In this document: one piece after another, positions 34,324 to 44,056 of the stretch | Layout of the letters: every line of letters starts with the position of its first letter | How positions within the stretch are numbered: the first letter of the stretch is position 1 | Assembly: GCF_003400205.1 (NCBI RefSeq) | Contig: NZ_QUQV01000012.1 | Location: forward strand, 1-64,000 | Source: Bacillus sp. HNG | GTDB lineage: Bacteria; Bacillota; Bacilli; Bacillales; Bacillaceae_L | Direction: 5' to 3' | Length of the DNA: 64,000 nucleotides | Notes under the pieces: generated by a model | What the model was told of the DNA's origin: nothing | What the model saw: only the letters and a program-made list of their open reading frames with translations | Database searches by the model: none | Program-made: the position numbers and the translations under genes

Positions 34324-34992
34324 TTAATCCTGAAGATTATAAAGGAACTCCCACTTGTCGGCGTTCATCAACTCAAAAGCCGATACTTCTAGTCCTCCTC
34401 CTAGATAAACCGTTTCGGCTTTAACTGCCAGAACCATCGTTATAAATAATTCGGGACTGTCCTTTTTTTGATAGATGTCTCCTAAGGCTGGTAGCAAAAC
34501 ATTGTCTGAAAGATTCACATTTTGGGGTGGGAGCTCCTGTAAGTCTGCTACATCACCAGATTCCATGTCTTTAAAATCAATCGGGTGGCTGTTTTTGTCC
34601 CGTCCGGGGACCATTAACATATACTCATTGTGCTTGACGCCGTGAGAATTACTTGTAATGATTCCTTTTTTATCTACCGTTTCAACCATTTCAATTTCAT
34701 TTAGTGAATACGTATCTAAGGAATCGGGCCTTGGGTTGTGAATTAATATATAATCTCCTTCTTCAGCATTTTGGTCGAGTTTGAGCGTATATGCCTTGTG
34801 ATTGAAAATAAAGCTATCAAGCTCCTTAGGCTTGTACCTTTCTACTTGTGCTGCACTGGTTAAATGCTGTGATAAATCCCTTAACTTTATAAGATGAACA
34901 GATTGCTTATACATTGGTTTTACCCCATAAACCTTATGTAACTCATTATTGTAATAGACAAATTGTCCTTTTCTGATTTGAAACAATTTCAC
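34324..34992 (-). CDS. Conserved hypothetical protein of Bacillaceae type (222 aa)
   Basis: I do not recognise the family by a domain name. The protein is soluble, about 222 residues, with many short beta strands and no membrane segment or signal peptide. It appears to hold two similar halves: LFQIRKGQFVYYNNELHKVYG near the start and later IFNHKAYTLKLDQ-type strands, suggesting repeated beta-barrel modules. The GTG at 34992 is favoured (GGGAG eight bases upstream); an in-frame TTG at 34995 is possible. It may share a promoter region with the BCCT gene downstream, 66 bases away, with no terminator between. Confidence 0.65.
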   Translation of the reverse strand: MKLFQIRKGQFVYYNNELHKVYGVKPMYKQSVHLIKLRDLSQHLTSAAQVERYKPKELDSFIFNHKAYTLKLDQNAEEGDYILIHNPRPDSLDTYSLNEIEMVETVDKKGIITSNSHGVKHNEYMLMVPGRDKNSHPIDFKDMESGDVADLQELPPQNVNLSDNVLLPALGDIYQKKDSPELFITMVLAVKAETVYLGGGLEVSAFELMNADKWEFLYNLQD

Positions 34993-35186
34993 CAATAAAA
35001 CTCCCTTCGACCATAGGTTTATAAAGCTGCGTAATCACTCGAGGATCTTGGATGTAGTGGAAGTCTTTTCACATTACCTTTTATTAGCATGTCTTTTTTT
35101 GGGAAAACAATGTAAGAATTGGAAAGTTTAAAAGAGGGAAATTCGTTGAGGCATTTCGGAAGATTTTAATAAACTCAAACAAGCCA

Positions 35187-35234
35187 AAAAAAGATACAGT
35201 CTTTTCTTAAAAGAAAAGGTCTGTATCTTTTTTT
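35187..35234. terminator. Bidirectional terminator after the VOC gene
   Basis: AAAGATACAG (35190-35199) and CTGTATCTTT (35221-35230) form the outer stem; CTTTTCTT and AAGAAAAG extend it inside. Confidence 0.8.
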
Positions 35235-35662
35235 TACATGGCCATCTCTCCGTTGTCATAGTTAATTTGCCATTGGATTCCGAATTTATCTGTTACTTGA
35301 CCGTAGAGCTTGCTCCAGAAGGTTTCTTGTAGTTCCATAACAACTGTGCCGCCATCTTTTAATTGTTCATACCAAGATTTTAAATCATCCACATTTTTAC
35401 TAATTAACGCAAGTGTAACATTGTCGCCAACAGTATATGGCTGACCAGGGAAGTTATCTGAAAACATGACATTACTTCCATCAATGTTAAGACGTGCATG
35501 TAACACCAAATCTTTTGCTTCCTCTGGAAGCGGGTATTCTGGACTCTGTGGTGCTTGACTAAAGGTCATAATTTGAGGTGTTTCACATTTAAACACTTTT
35601 GCGTAAAATTCAACAGCTTCCCGGCAATTGCCATTAAAAACTAGATATACATCTACAGACAT
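35234..35662 (-). CDS. VOC-superfamily (PhnB/glyoxalase-like) protein
   Basis: This 142-residue protein matches the PhnB-like branch of the vicinal oxygen chelate fold: FNGNCREAVEFYAKVFK near the start, a central VMFSDNFPG strand and a C-terminal FGIQWQINY. It lacks the full set of glyoxalase I metal ligands, so it is probably not a glyoxalase. The function is unknown for the family. The start at 35662 follows GAGGAGTG; an upstream ATG at 35695 has no site. The gene stands alone. Confidence 0.82.
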   Translation of the reverse strand: MSVDVYLVFNGNCREAVEFYAKVFKCETPQIMTFSQAPQSPEYPLPEEAKDLVLHARLNIDGSNVMFSDNFPGQPYTVGDNVTLALISKNVDDLKSWYEQLKDGGTVVMELQETFWSKLYGQVTDKFGIQWQINYDNGEMAM

Positions 35663-35807
35663 CTCATCCACTCCTCTAAATTGTTTTATGTACATCTTCC
35701 ATTTTATCCGATTATTTAAATCATAGACAATTTTACTATCTGATATATGGAGATGGAAAAAATGATGTAGATGTTTTTAAGCAGTTCTAAAAAAGGGCTT
35801 TCACCAG

Positions 35808-36755
35808 TTAGAATGTAAAATTTTTAGTAAGCGTAGTGCTCATGTTCCATATTTGTTTTACATTTTGAGGATTTATAGCGTAAGTAGGGTAGCTACTTGA
35901 ACCAAAGACGTTCTTTAATTGGGCAAATCCTTTTTCAGTTGTTGCTGGATGAACAATTTCTCTTTTATGATTGATAAGCTGTCCGGTTACATCTTTAAAA
36001 TCATTCGAGGTGCAGATATGAAAATATGTGTCGGCCATGCCAGATGGTACGGGGTTAGTAAGATTTTGTAGTTTGGCAAACACTTTCCAAAAAGAATTCA
36101 ATTTGTCAATCGTCTCTTTTGATAGCTTTACACGGTTAATTTGAAGAGCATTTATTTTAATACCCATGCCTTTCAATTCTTCAGCCATTTTGAAGGTTAA
36201 CATTAATAACGCCATTTTTGAATCTCCATACATCTTGTAGGTGCTATATGGACGTGTATCCTTGTGTTCTCCACGCAAATTGTCGAATTCGATCTCTCTT
36301 TTTGGATCGAAGAAATTTTTGATGTTTGTTGTACAAGCATGGAGGATCCTTGGATCGGATGATTTTGCTAAATGATCAATTAGTAAACGCGTCATTAAAA
36401 AAGGACCAAAAGTATTCGTAGCAAAAGATAATTCAATATGGTCGGGACTGAGTTTATATTCTTTTATTCCATGATTTAAGTACGCTGCGTTATGTATTAG
36501 AATGTCCAGTCGTGGGTATTTCTCTTTAAAAGCAGTGCAAAATGCATGAATTGAATCGAAGGAAGAGACATCAAGCTTCATTAAATCTACATGGGTATTT
36601 TTGGTGGTTTCAATAATCTCTCTGTGGGCAACAGAACTAATCTCGATATTGCGGCAACCCATAATCACATGATATCCCTCTTCTGCAAATTTAAGCGCTG
36701 CAGCTTTTCCAATCCCGGAATTTGCACCTGTAATGAGAACAAATTTATCCTTCAT
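35808..36755 (-). CDS. Short-chain dehydrogenase/reductase
   Basis: This 315-residue SDR, longer than the usual 250, resembles retinol-dehydrogenase/WW-oxidoreductase types. It has the N-terminal TGANSGIGKAAA cofactor motif (NAD(P)), NNAG replaced by HNAAYLN, and a catalytic YSTYKMYGDSK segment with Tyr and Lys (about residues 168-178) in YxxxK arrangement. Specificity is unclear. The ATG at 36755 follows AAGGAGG. It is divergent from the multicopper oxidase gene. Confidence 0.82.
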   Translation of the reverse strand: MKDKFVLITGANSGIGKAAALKFAEEGYHVIMGCRNIEISSVAHREIIETTKNTHVDLMKLDVSSFDSIHAFCTAFKEKYPRLDILIHNAAYLNHGIKEYKLSPDHIELSFATNTFGPFLMTRLLIDHLAKSSDPRILHACTTNIKNFFDPKREIEFDNLRGEHKDTRPYSTYKMYGDSKMALLMLTFKMAEELKGMGIKINALQINRVKLSKETIDKLNSFWKVFAKLQNLTNPVPSGMADTYFHICTSNDFKDVTGQLINHKREIVHPATTEKGFAQLKNVFGSSSYPTYAINPQNVKQIWNMSTTLTKNFTF

Positions 36756-36903
36756 TACAAACCTCCTTTTTTCTTAGGTCTCCTTAAAATAGGTAATTAG
36801 CATTATTAAGATAGTACCTTAAAGGATGAGACAAAACTGTCGAAGTTTAGGATATAAACACAATTATTTATCGACGAGAAGTTGGCGTTATTTACTAATT
36901 ATG

Positions 36904-36919
36904 TGTCAAAATTATGACA
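36904..36919. promoter_or_regulatory. Short dyad upstream of the multicopper oxidase gene
   Basis: TGTCA (36904-36908) and TGACA (36915-36919) form an inverted repeat in the 270-base divergent spacer. It could be an operator, but no known regulator consensus is matched. Confidence 0.25.
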
Positions 36920-37025
36920 AAGTGGTAATTCAAAATGGACAAAGAAAAAACGTAGTAAAATAGACTAGACACAAGGTTTAAAACATATTCTACCAAATGG
37001 GTAAGAGAGGAAGTAAGGGAAAAAA

Positions 37026-38501
37026 TTGAAATCATATAATAGATTTTTTGCACTACTAATGAGTTTACTGATGATTAGTTTGGCAGGTTGTGGAAAGGAA
37101 GAAATCATAACAAATGTAGGAGAGCTAGACTTTACGCAACCATTAAAAATTCCAGAACTTGTCGAACCTACAATAGAACCAGATGGCACTAAAAACTTTA
37201 CTTTAACTATGCAAACTGGAAAAACTGAATTGTTGCCAGGGAAAATGGCGGACACATTTGGAATTAATGGGACTTATTTAGGACCCACCATTAGAGTTTC
37301 GCGCGGTGACAAGGTTTCTTTTAATGTTGTTAACGACCTAGGAGAGACATCCACTTTACACTGGCACGGAATGAGATTGCCGGCTGTAATGGATGGAGGT
37401 CCGCACCAGATGATTGAAGCGGGGGAGACATGGACGCCACATTGGACCATTGACCAGCCATCTGCAACTACTTGGTATCACCCACACTTACATGGGAAGA
37501 CAGCACAACACGTATATAAGGGACTTGCTGGCATGTTTATCATCGATGATGAAGATTCCAAAAAGCTTCCTTCTGATTATGGGGTGGATGATATTCCGCT
37601 TATTATCCAAGATAAGTTGTTTGCGAGTGATGGTCAAATGAAAGAAGATGAAGAAGGGATTTTTGGTACACTCGGGGATGAAATTCTTGTAAACGGAACG
37701 TATGACCCGTATCTTGAAGTGACATCAAGCCAGGTTCGATTCCGATTGTTGAATGGTTCAAATGCAAGAGCATATCATTTTGGCTTTACCGATGGTCGTT
37801 CTTTTAAGCTTGTCGCGAATGATGTTGGGCTTCTTCAAGAGCCAGTTTCGATGGAACAAATCATGTTAAGTCCTGGAGAACGTGCAGAAATCGTGGTGGA
37901 TTTCAAGCCCGGAGAGGAAACCATTCTCCGTAGTTATAGTGGGAATAATGGTATTGATAATGGGGAATTTGATTTGTTGAAGATCATTGCAGCTTCAGCT
38001 TTAAAAGAATCAGAGCCAATAGATGGACAGCTTTCAACCGTTCCGCCAATCGAAGTACCAAAGAATGCACCGATTCGTGAATTCAAATTAACCATGGAGA
38101 ACAAAATTAACGACAAAGTAATGGATATGTACCGGGTTGATGAAGTTGTTCCAGCTGGTACAACGGAGATTTGGGAAATTAATAATTTTGGTTGGTCTCA
38201 TAATTTTCATATTCATAATGCAGCGTTCCGTATTTTGGACATTAACGATAAGGAACCTCGAGAGTATGAAAAAGGCAGAAAGGACACCGTATTTGTTCCA
38301 AATGGGTCAAAGGTTCGAATCGTTGTAGAGTTTGGTAACTATCCTGACCCTAATGTTCCGTATATGTATCACTGTCATTTACTGCGTCATGAAGATGACG
38401 GTATGATGGGGCAATTTTTATTGGTAGAACCAGGTACAGAATCACAGGTGCCAACGACATTGCCTAAAGGCGATAATGGACATGATAATCATCATGAATA
38501 A
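37026..38501 (+). CDS. Multicopper oxidase lipoprotein
   Basis: This 491-residue protein has a lipoprotein signal peptide (lipobox LAGC, Cys about 23), then three cupredoxin domains. Copper motifs are present: TLHWHG (about residue 117), WYHPHLHG (about 157), a type 1 region WSHNFHIH (about 392) and the C-terminal HCHLLRHEDDGMM (about 455-467). It oxidises a phenolic, metal or copper(I) substrate; CueO-, CotA- and laccase-like enzymes share these motifs. A His/Asp-rich C terminus (GHDNHHE) may bind metal. Translation begins at a TTG, five bases after AAGGGA. Confidence 0.88.
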   Translation: MKSYNRFFALLMSLLMISLAGCGKEEIITNVGELDFTQPLKIPELVEPTIEPDGTKNFTLTMQTGKTELLPGKMADTFGINGTYLGPTIRVSRGDKVSFNVVNDLGETSTLHWHGMRLPAVMDGGPHQMIEAGETWTPHWTIDQPSATTWYHPHLHGKTAQHVYKGLAGMFIIDDEDSKKLPSDYGVDDIPLIIQDKLFASDGQMKEDEEGIFGTLGDEILVNGTYDPYLEVTSSQVRFRLLNGSNARAYHFGFTDGRSFKLVANDVGLLQEPVSMEQIMLSPGERAEIVVDFKPGEETILRSYSGNNGIDNGEFDLLKIIAASALKESEPIDGQLSTVPPIEVPKNAPIREFKLTMENKINDKVMDMYRVDEVVPAGTTEIWEINNFGWSHNFHIHNAAFRILDINDKEPREYEKGRKDTVFVPNGSKVRIVVEFGNYPDPNVPYMYHCHLLRHEDDGMMGQFLLVEPGTESQVPTTLPKGDNGHDNHHE

Positions 38502-38518
38502 AGAGGATTCGTAATATG

Positions 38519-38561
38519 AGAAAAAGGGAAGAACTTAAACCGTTCTTACCTTTTTTTATAT
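38519..38561 (+). terminator. Terminator of the multicopper oxidase gene
   Basis: AAAAAGG and GAAC on one side pair with GTTC and CCTTTTT on the other (one unpaired base each side), followed by T and A. It lies 18 bases after the stop. Confidence 0.72.
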
Positions 38562-38568
38562 AAATAAA

Positions 38569-38612
38569 AAAAGTCACTTTACTACCGGTAGGGCAATAAA
38601 GTGACTTTCCTA
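38569..38612. terminator. Terminator of the ahpCF operon
   Basis: AAAGTCACTTTA (38570-38581) pairs with TAAAGTGACTTT (38597-38608) with T and A flanks, just after the leftward ahpF stop at 38622. Confidence 0.8.
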
Positions 38613-38621
38613 TATATAATC

Positions 38622-40202
38622 TTATTGATGAACTAATGTTTTCTTTTCAGCTTCATCAGCTTTTGTATCCCAATTGTTTCGGATGATGTAATCAAATGCA
38701 CTTAAAGACGCAGTTGCACCTGATCCCATTGAAATAATGATTTGTTTATATGGACTATTTGTACAGTCCCCTGCAGCAAACACTCCAGGAATACTCGTTG
38801 CACCACGGTTATCGACAACAATTTCACCCATTCGATTACGTTCAATTGTGTCATCAAGCCAATCCGTATTTGGTACAAGACCAATTTGAACAAACACACC
38901 CTGTAATTCAATATGATGTTCTTTTTCAGTTTCACGGTCAACATAAGAAATACCGTTTACTTTGTCAGTTCCCGTAATTTCAGTTGTTTGAGCATTCGTG
39001 ATTACTGTTACATTAGGAAGACTGTGAAGGCGATCTTGAAGTACAGTGTCAGCCTTCAATTCTGAATTAAATTCAAGAACTGTCACATGCTTCACAATGC
39101 CTGCCAGGTCAATTGCAGCTTCAACACCAGAGTTACCTCCGCCAATAACGGCTACGTGCTTGCCGGCAAACAATGGACCATCACAATGTGGACAGTAAGC
39201 AACACCTTTGTTTTTGAACTCAGCTTCACCTGGTACATTGACATTACGCCAACGGGCACCAGTTGAAAGGATTACGGTTTTACTCTTTAAGACAGCGCCG
39301 TTTTCCAGTTCAATTTCAACAAGATCTTTCTTTTCAATACGTTTCGCACGCTGTAAGTTCATTACATCGACGTCATATTCTTTTACATGTTCTTCAAGGC
39401 TAGCTGCTAGCTTAGGACCTTCAGTGTACTTAACACTAATAAAGTTCTCAATGCCAAGTGTGTCCATAATCTGGCCACCAAAGCGTTCAGCAACAATACC
39501 TGTGCGTATGCCTTTACGTGCTGCATATACGGCCGCACTTGCACCCGCAGGTCCGCCACCAACAACAAGAACATCAAATGGCTCTTTATCAGCAAACTCT
39601 GAAGCGTCTGGAGTACCTCCTACTTTTGATAGGATTTCCTCTAATGTCATGCGACCGCCACCGAATGCTTCACCATTTAAGAATACGGTTGGTACTGCCA
39701 TGATATCTTTGCTTTCAACTTCCTCTTTATAAGCAGCCCCGTCAATCATGGTATGTGTAATGCCAGGGTTAAGAACGCTCATTACGTTTAATGCTTGTAC
39801 AACGTCAGGACAGTTATGGCAACTTAGGCTGACATATGTTTCAAAGTGGTATTCGCCTTTCAAATCTATGATTTGGTCGATCAGCTTTTGATCGACTTTC
39901 GGCGCTCTTCCGCTAACTTGTAAGAGAGCTAACACGAATGAGGTGAACTCGTGTCCAAGAGGGATACCTGCAAAGGTCACTCCGCTATCTTCGCCAACAC
40001 GATTCACACTAAAGCTTGGTGTTCTTTCTAATTGTGTATGCTCCACTTTAATTTTAGGAGACATAGCTGTCAACTCTTCAACGAGAGACAGCATGTCCTT
40101 TGAAACATTATCCGAGCCTGTGCTAACTTTAAGTAGCACATCATTTTCTAAAAGCTGAAGATATTGCGCTAATTGTTGCTTAATATCTGCATCTAGTATC
40201 AT
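38622..40202 (-). CDS. ahpF: Alkyl hydroperoxide reductase subunit F
   Basis: This 526-residue flavoprotein has an N-terminal double thioredoxin-like domain with the redox-active CHNC (about residue 127), then a thioredoxin-reductase-like part: [15 protein letters not shown] site (about 213), the CPHCDG disulfide (about 340) and the NAD-binding [10 protein letters not shown]. It transfers electrons from NADH to AhpC. Bacillus subtilis AhpF has 509 residues; this has an extra C-terminal polar tail (about 17 residues after YIIRN). The ATG at 40202 follows AAGGGGTG. It is the second gene of ahpCF. Confidence 0.95.
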   Translation of the reverse strand: MILDADIKQQLAQYLQLLENDVLLKVSTGSDNVSKDMLSLVEELTAMSPKIKVEHTQLERTPSFSVNRVGEDSGVTFAGIPLGHEFTSFVLALLQVSGRAPKVDQKLIDQIIDLKGEYHFETYVSLSCHNCPDVVQALNVMSVLNPGITHTMIDGAAYKEEVESKDIMAVPTVFLNGEAFGGGRMTLEEILSKVGGTPDASEFADKEPFDVLVVGGGPAGASAAVYAARKGIRTGIVAERFGGQIMDTLGIENFISVKYTEGPKLAASLEEHVKEYDVDVMNLQRAKRIEKKDLVEIELENGAVLKSKTVILSTGARWRNVNVPGEAEFKNKGVAYCPHCDGPLFAGKHVAVIGGGNSGVEAAIDLAGIVKHVTVLEFNSELKADTVLQDRLHSLPNVTVITNAQTTEITGTDKVNGISYVDRETEKEHHIELQGVFVQIGLVPNTDWLDDTIERNRMGEIVVDNRGATSIPGVFAAGDCTNSPYKQIIISMGSGATASLSAFDYIIRNNWDTKADEAEKKTLVHQ

Positions 40203-40214
40203 TTTGGGCACCCC

Positions 40215-40784
40215 TTAAATTTTACCTACTAAGTCTAGGCTTGGCTTAAGTGTTTCGCCACCTTCTTGCCATTTAGCTGGGCAAACTTCACCTGGATTGT
40301 TACGTACATATTGTGCAGCTTTAATTTTATCAATTAATTGGCTAGCGTCACGGCCAATACCATCTGCATTAATTTCTACTGCTTGGATAATTCCGTCTGG
40401 ATCAATGATGAATGTACCACGGTCAGCAGCACCTTCTTCTTCTCTTAAAACGTCAAATTGGCGAGAAAGAACGTGTGCAGGGTCACCAATCATTGTATAG
40501 GTAATTTTACCAATTGCTTCTGATGAATCGTGCCATGCTTTATGTGTGAAATGTGTATCTGTTGATACAGAATATACTTCTACACCTAAATCTTTTAATG
40601 TTGCATATTGGTTTTGAAGATCCTCAAGTTCAGTTGGGCAAACGAATGTGAAATCTGCTGGATAAAAGCAAACAACACTCCATTGACCTTTTAGGTTTTC
40701 TTGAGAAACCTCAATAAAATCGCCAGTACCGGCATTATAAGCTTGTGCTTTGAACTCTTCTACTTGTTTTCCAATAAGTGACAT
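40215..40784 (-). CDS. ahpC: Alkyl hydroperoxide reductase subunit C (2-Cys peroxiredoxin)
   Basis: This 189-residue typical 2-Cys peroxiredoxin has the peroxidatic Cys in FVCPTE (about residue 46) and the resolving Cys in EVCPAKW (about 168). With AhpF it reduces hydrogen peroxide and organic hydroperoxides in the cytoplasm. The ATG at 40784 has GGAGG upstream. A TTGACA-16-TATAAT promoter with an overlapping PerR-like box lies upstream, as expected for a peroxide-stress gene. Confidence 0.96.
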   Translation of the reverse strand: MSLIGKQVEEFKAQAYNAGTGDFIEVSQENLKGQWSVVCFYPADFTFVCPTELEDLQNQYATLKDLGVEVYSVSTDTHFTHKAWHDSSEAIGKITYTMIGDPAHVLSRQFDVLREEEGAADRGTFIIDPDGIIQAVEINADGIGRDASQLIDKIKAAQYVRNNPGEVCPAKWQEGGETLKPSLDLVGKI

Positions 40785-40865
40785 ACTAAATTCCTCCATT
40801 GTTATTATATTTAAAAATAGATTATTAGTAGTATGGACTAAAAATCTATAATTATTACTTGTTTA

Positions 40866-40901
40866 TACTAATTATTATATAGATATTATTATTTATGTCA
40901 A
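40866..40901 (-). promoter_or_regulatory. ahpCF promoter with overlapping PerR-like box
   Basis: On the minus strand TTGACA (40896-40901) and TATAAT (40874-40879) have a 16-base spacer. The 15-base box at 40866-40880 matches the PerR consensus TTATAATNATTATAA at 11 of 14 defined positions. It covers the -10 box, so PerR should repress transcription until it is oxidised. Confidence 0.7.
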
Positions 40902-41094
40902 CGATAATGCATTAATTAATTATAATTAAATAGTATTTTCCTTTTTTGATAAAACATTCATTCCCAATTCTTCCTCTCATATTATCAGTTAGCGACATTG
41001 ACATTGCAACAAATTTGATTCATAATATTCCTAATCATAAAACATAATTAGTTATGCACACTTGTATATATAAGAGGTAAAGATAGGGAACTAG

Positions 41095-41320
41095 TAAATA
41101 GTCCTCAGGTAAAAGAGAGTAAAATTCATCGGCTGAAAGATTTTACGCGCCTGCAATGCTATTGAACCTGTCCCTTGAACTGTTAGGCAAAACCTAACCG
41201 TTGCCCGCGTTAAAGGTTTTCGAGTGGGTATTAGAATGAATTTCTAGTGCCAATAAAGGTGGTACCACGAGAGACAATGGTCTTTTCGTCCTTTTTATAG
41301 GGATGGAAGGGCCTTTTTTT
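41095..41320 (+). promoter_or_regulatory. T-box riboswitch of proBA (proline specifier)
   Basis: The conserved T-box sequence GGTGGTACCACGAGA lies at 41259-41273, with UGGU (41260-41263) to pair with the tRNA acceptor end. Upstream, the Stem I specifier loop contains GAA-CCT-G with CCU at 41167-41169, a proline codon. The terminator is GGTCTTTTCGTCC (41279-41291) with GGATGGAAGGGCC (41301-41313), followed by seven T. Uncharged tRNA-Pro should allow readthrough into proBA. Confidence 0.92.
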
Positions 41321-41343
41321 ATAACAATTTGGCGGTGAATGAA

Positions 41344-42471
41344 ATGAAGAAAAAACGCATTGTTGTCAAAATAGGGAGTAGTTCATTAACAAATCAAAAT
41401 GGTGGACTTAGTATTGAGAAACTACGCGAGCACGTTGATGCGATTGCACGATTAAAGAAACTTGGGCATGAAGTCATTCTCATTTCATCAGGTGCTGTTG
41501 CAGCCGGGTTTATGGATCTTGGATATTCTTCTCGACCTAAAACCGTGGCGGGAAAGCAAGCAGCTGCAGCTGTTGGACAGGGTTTACTTTTAAAAGGGTA
41601 TACCGAAGAATTTAAAAAACATGGGATTGTTGCTGCACAATTGTTGTTAACCAGGCAGAATTTCTTATATAAAGACCAATATAATAATGCTTATGCAACC
41701 TTATCGGAACTGCTAAAACGAAATGTTGTACCTGTTATCAATGAGAATGATTCGGTCTCACTAGAAGAATTAAATTTTGGGGATAATGACATGTTATCAG
41801 CGCTAGTAAGTGGTCTCGTACATGCAAATTTTTTGATCATCATTACCGATGTCAATGGCATCTACGATCAAAACCCACGAACACATCCAGAAGCAAAAAG
41901 GTACAATTTCCTCGAAACCATTCATGATGAACTGTTAAGTGGTGCCACCGAAACAGGTTCTAAGGTAGGCACAGGGGGAATGAAATCAAAAATTGAGGCA
42001 GCACGTACTGCGTTAGGTCTCGGGGTTAAAGTGTTTATTGGCTCTGGTTCTGGTGGGGAAAAATTTGTTGATATCCTTGCAGGAAAAGGGGATGGAACAT
42101 ATATTGGGAACTCCTCACTTACTAGTATGAATACATCAAAACAGTGGCTAGCTTTACATTCAATTCCTAATGGGAAAATTGAAGTTGATCAGGGCGCAGC
42201 AACGGCTATTCTAAGACACGGTAAAAGTCTTCTTCCTGCAGGAGTGACAAATATTATTGGCAATTTTAGAATCAATGACGTTGTTGAGGTTGTGAACGTA
42301 AAGGGAGATATTATCGGAAAAGGAAAAGTTAATTTTTCTTCCGATCAATTAATTGAAATAAAAGGATTATCCAGCACCAAAGCCATGGTTAAGGTAAACA
42401 GTGATCAAGGTGTTGTCATTCATAGGGACAATTGGGTAAGTCAAAAAGGGAGGAGAGTTAAATATGAGTGA
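41344..42471 (+). CDS. proB: Glutamate 5-kinase
   Basis: This 375-residue protein has an amino-acid kinase domain (about residues 1-255; KIGSSSLTN near the start, VINENDSVS and [11 protein letters not shown] for substrate binding) and a C-terminal PUA domain (about 275-375). It phosphorylates glutamate, the first step to proline. The ATG at 41344 follows GGCGGTGA; TTG and GTG codons at 41329 and 41335 lie before or in this site. The product overlaps proA by 8 bp. Expression is controlled by the T-box. Confidence 0.96.
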   Translation: MKKKRIVVKIGSSSLTNQNGGLSIEKLREHVDAIARLKKLGHEVILISSGAVAAGFMDLGYSSRPKTVAGKQAAAAVGQGLLLKGYTEEFKKHGIVAAQLLLTRQNFLYKDQYNNAYATLSELLKRNVVPVINENDSVSLEELNFGDNDMLSALVSGLVHANFLIIITDVNGIYDQNPRTHPEAKRYNFLETIHDELLSGATETGSKVGTGGMKSKIEAARTALGLGVKVFIGSGSGGEKFVDILAGKGDGTYIGNSSLTSMNTSKQWLALHSIPNGKIEVDQGAATAILRHGKSLLPAGVTNIIGNFRINDVVEVVNVKGDIIGKGKVNFSSDQLIEIKGLSSTKAMVKVNSDQGVVIHRDNWVSQKGRRVKYE

Positions 42472-43708
42472 GTTAATTGAAAAGGCGAAAAAGGCAAAAA
42501 AAGCAGCTTCGGTTCTAGCAAAAGCGTCCACAGAACAAAAAAACAAGGCACTATCTGCAATTTCTGAGCAACTCATAAAGGAACAAACGTTTATTTTAGA
42601 AGAAAATCTTAAAGATTTACAGGCTGGAAAAGAAAATGGGATGAGTGAGTCATTACTAGACCGCTTAACGCTAAATAAACAGCGAATTCAAGATATGGCA
42701 GACGCTCTTATTCTTTTGACAGAGCTTGAAGACCCAATTGGACAATTATTAGAAGAATGGGAGCGTCCAAATGGTCTTAAAATTGCTCAGGTTCGAGTTC
42801 CTCTTGGGGTAATTGGAATGATCTATGAGGCACGACCAAATGTAACAGTAGATGCATCAAGTCTTTGTTTAAAGACAGGAAATGCCGTAGTGCTTCGAGG
42901 TAGCTCCACAGCGATCCATTCTAACAAAGCAATCGTAAAGGTAATCCAGCATGCGCTTGAAGGAAGTAATCTACCAATTGAGGCCGTACAATTATTAGAA
43001 GATACTAGCCGAGAGACAGCATCAGAAATGTTCAAACTAAATGAATATCTTGATGTTTTAATTCCACGAGGTGGCGCAAAGTTGATTCAGACGGTTGTCC
43101 AAAACTCAACCGTTCCAGTACTAGAAACTGGTGCAGGAAATTGTCATGTGTTTATTGATGAAACAGCTGACGCTAAGATGGCTATAGACATTGCGATTAA
43201 TGCAAAAACGCAAAGACCATCTGTATGTAATGCGATTGAAAATGTTCTTGTACAAAAGGTTTGGGCGTCTAACCACTTAGAGGAGTTAATAACGGCTTTA
43301 CAAGAGCATGATGTTCAAATTCATGGTGATGAAGTAGTCCAACAAATAGGGAAGGATATTATTCCTGCTCGTACGGAAGACTGGGGAACGGAATTTTTAG
43401 GGCCAGAGGTTGCCGTAAAAGTAGTTGAGAATGTAGGAGAGGCCATTGCCCATATTAACCAATATGGAACAAAGCATTCAGAAGCGATTATTTCTGAATC
43501 AGCTGAAAATGTGGAGCAATTTTTCACAGAAGTGGATGCCGCGGCTGTTTACCATAATGCATCAACCAGATTTACAGATGGATTTGAATTTGGATTTGGC
43601 GCTGAAATCGGAATTAGTACGCAAAAACTCCATGCACGTGGACCAATGGGGTTACCTGCTCTTACTTCTACCAAATATACAATTCGAGGAAATGGACAAA
43701 TTAGGTAA
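42464..43708 (+). CDS. proA: Gamma-glutamyl phosphate reductase
   Basis: This 414-residue aldehyde-dehydrogenase-like enzyme has [18 protein letters not shown] (about residues 112-129), VLRGSSTA and the catalytic Cys region in RPSVCNAIE (about 253), plus the C-terminal [12 protein letters not shown] motif. It makes glutamate semialdehyde from the ProB product using NADPH. The ATG at 42464 follows GGGAGGAG and overlaps the proB end, so the two are coupled. A terminator at 43726 ends the operon, right before the partition locus. Confidence 0.96.
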   Translation: MSELIEKAKKAKKAASVLAKASTEQKNKALSAISEQLIKEQTFILEENLKDLQAGKENGMSESLLDRLTLNKQRIQDMADALILLTELEDPIGQLLEEWERPNGLKIAQVRVPLGVIGMIYEARPNVTVDASSLCLKTGNAVVLRGSSTAIHSNKAIVKVIQHALEGSNLPIEAVQLLEDTSRETASEMFKLNEYLDVLIPRGGAKLIQTVVQNSTVPVLETGAGNCHVFIDETADAKMAIDIAINAKTQRPSVCNAIENVLVQKVWASNHLEELITALQEHDVQIHGDEVVQQIGKDIIPARTEDWGTEFLGPEVAVKVVENVGEAIAHINQYGTKHSEAIISESAENVEQFFTEVDAAAVYHNASTRFTDGFEFGFGAEIGISTQKLHARGPMGLPALTSTKYTIRGNGQIR

Positions 43709-43725
43709 GTTGAATACAAACAGTG

Positions 43726-43770
43726 GGGGATGTATCCAAGATATTTTGGAGCATCCCCTTTTCATTTTTT
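43726..43770 (+). terminator. Terminator of proBA
   Basis: GGGGATG (43726-43732) pairs with CATCCCC (43752-43758), followed by TTTTCATTTTTT. Confidence 0.82.
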
Positions 43771-43772
43771 AA

Positions 43773-43947
43773 GTTTACATATCTGTTTACACGTATACAA
43801 ACTGTAAACAAAGTGTGTACAATTCCGTTTACATGTTTACAAACCTGTATACATCCAGGAATACCGCCATGTGTACGAATTTGTACACAAAGATAACAAA
43901 AATGTTTACAAATAACGACATGTTTACAAGGTGTTTACAGGTTTACA
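43773..43947. repeat. Array of 14 GTNTACA heptamers, candidate parC centromere
   Basis: Twelve copies of GTNTACA (one ending ACG) on the plus strand start at 43773, 43785, 43793, 43815, 43827, 43835, 43847, 43871, 43904, 43922, 43933 and 43941. Two are inverted: TGTAAAC at 43803 and TGTACAC at 43882. Steps of 12 and 8 bp recur. The array ends about 110 bp before the ParM-like gene. Arrays of short repeats before parM-parR operons are centromeres bound by ParR. The array is not a CRISPR: units are 7 bp and irregularly spaced. Confidence 0.85.
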
Positions 43948-44056
43948 GTTATGTTTCTTTTCGTCCAGAGTTATTGAGGAATCTAGCAATCTCTTATACC
44001 CTTTTATTAAGGCATACATAGCAATAAAAAAATCTACTAAAAGGGATGATGTTTGA

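Noticed and set aside
43773-43947. CRISPR array or plasmid replication iterons
   Set aside because: Units are only 7 bp with variable 1-17 bp spacing, there are no cas genes, and no replication initiator gene is in the window. An actin and an RHH protein follow, which fits a centromere better.
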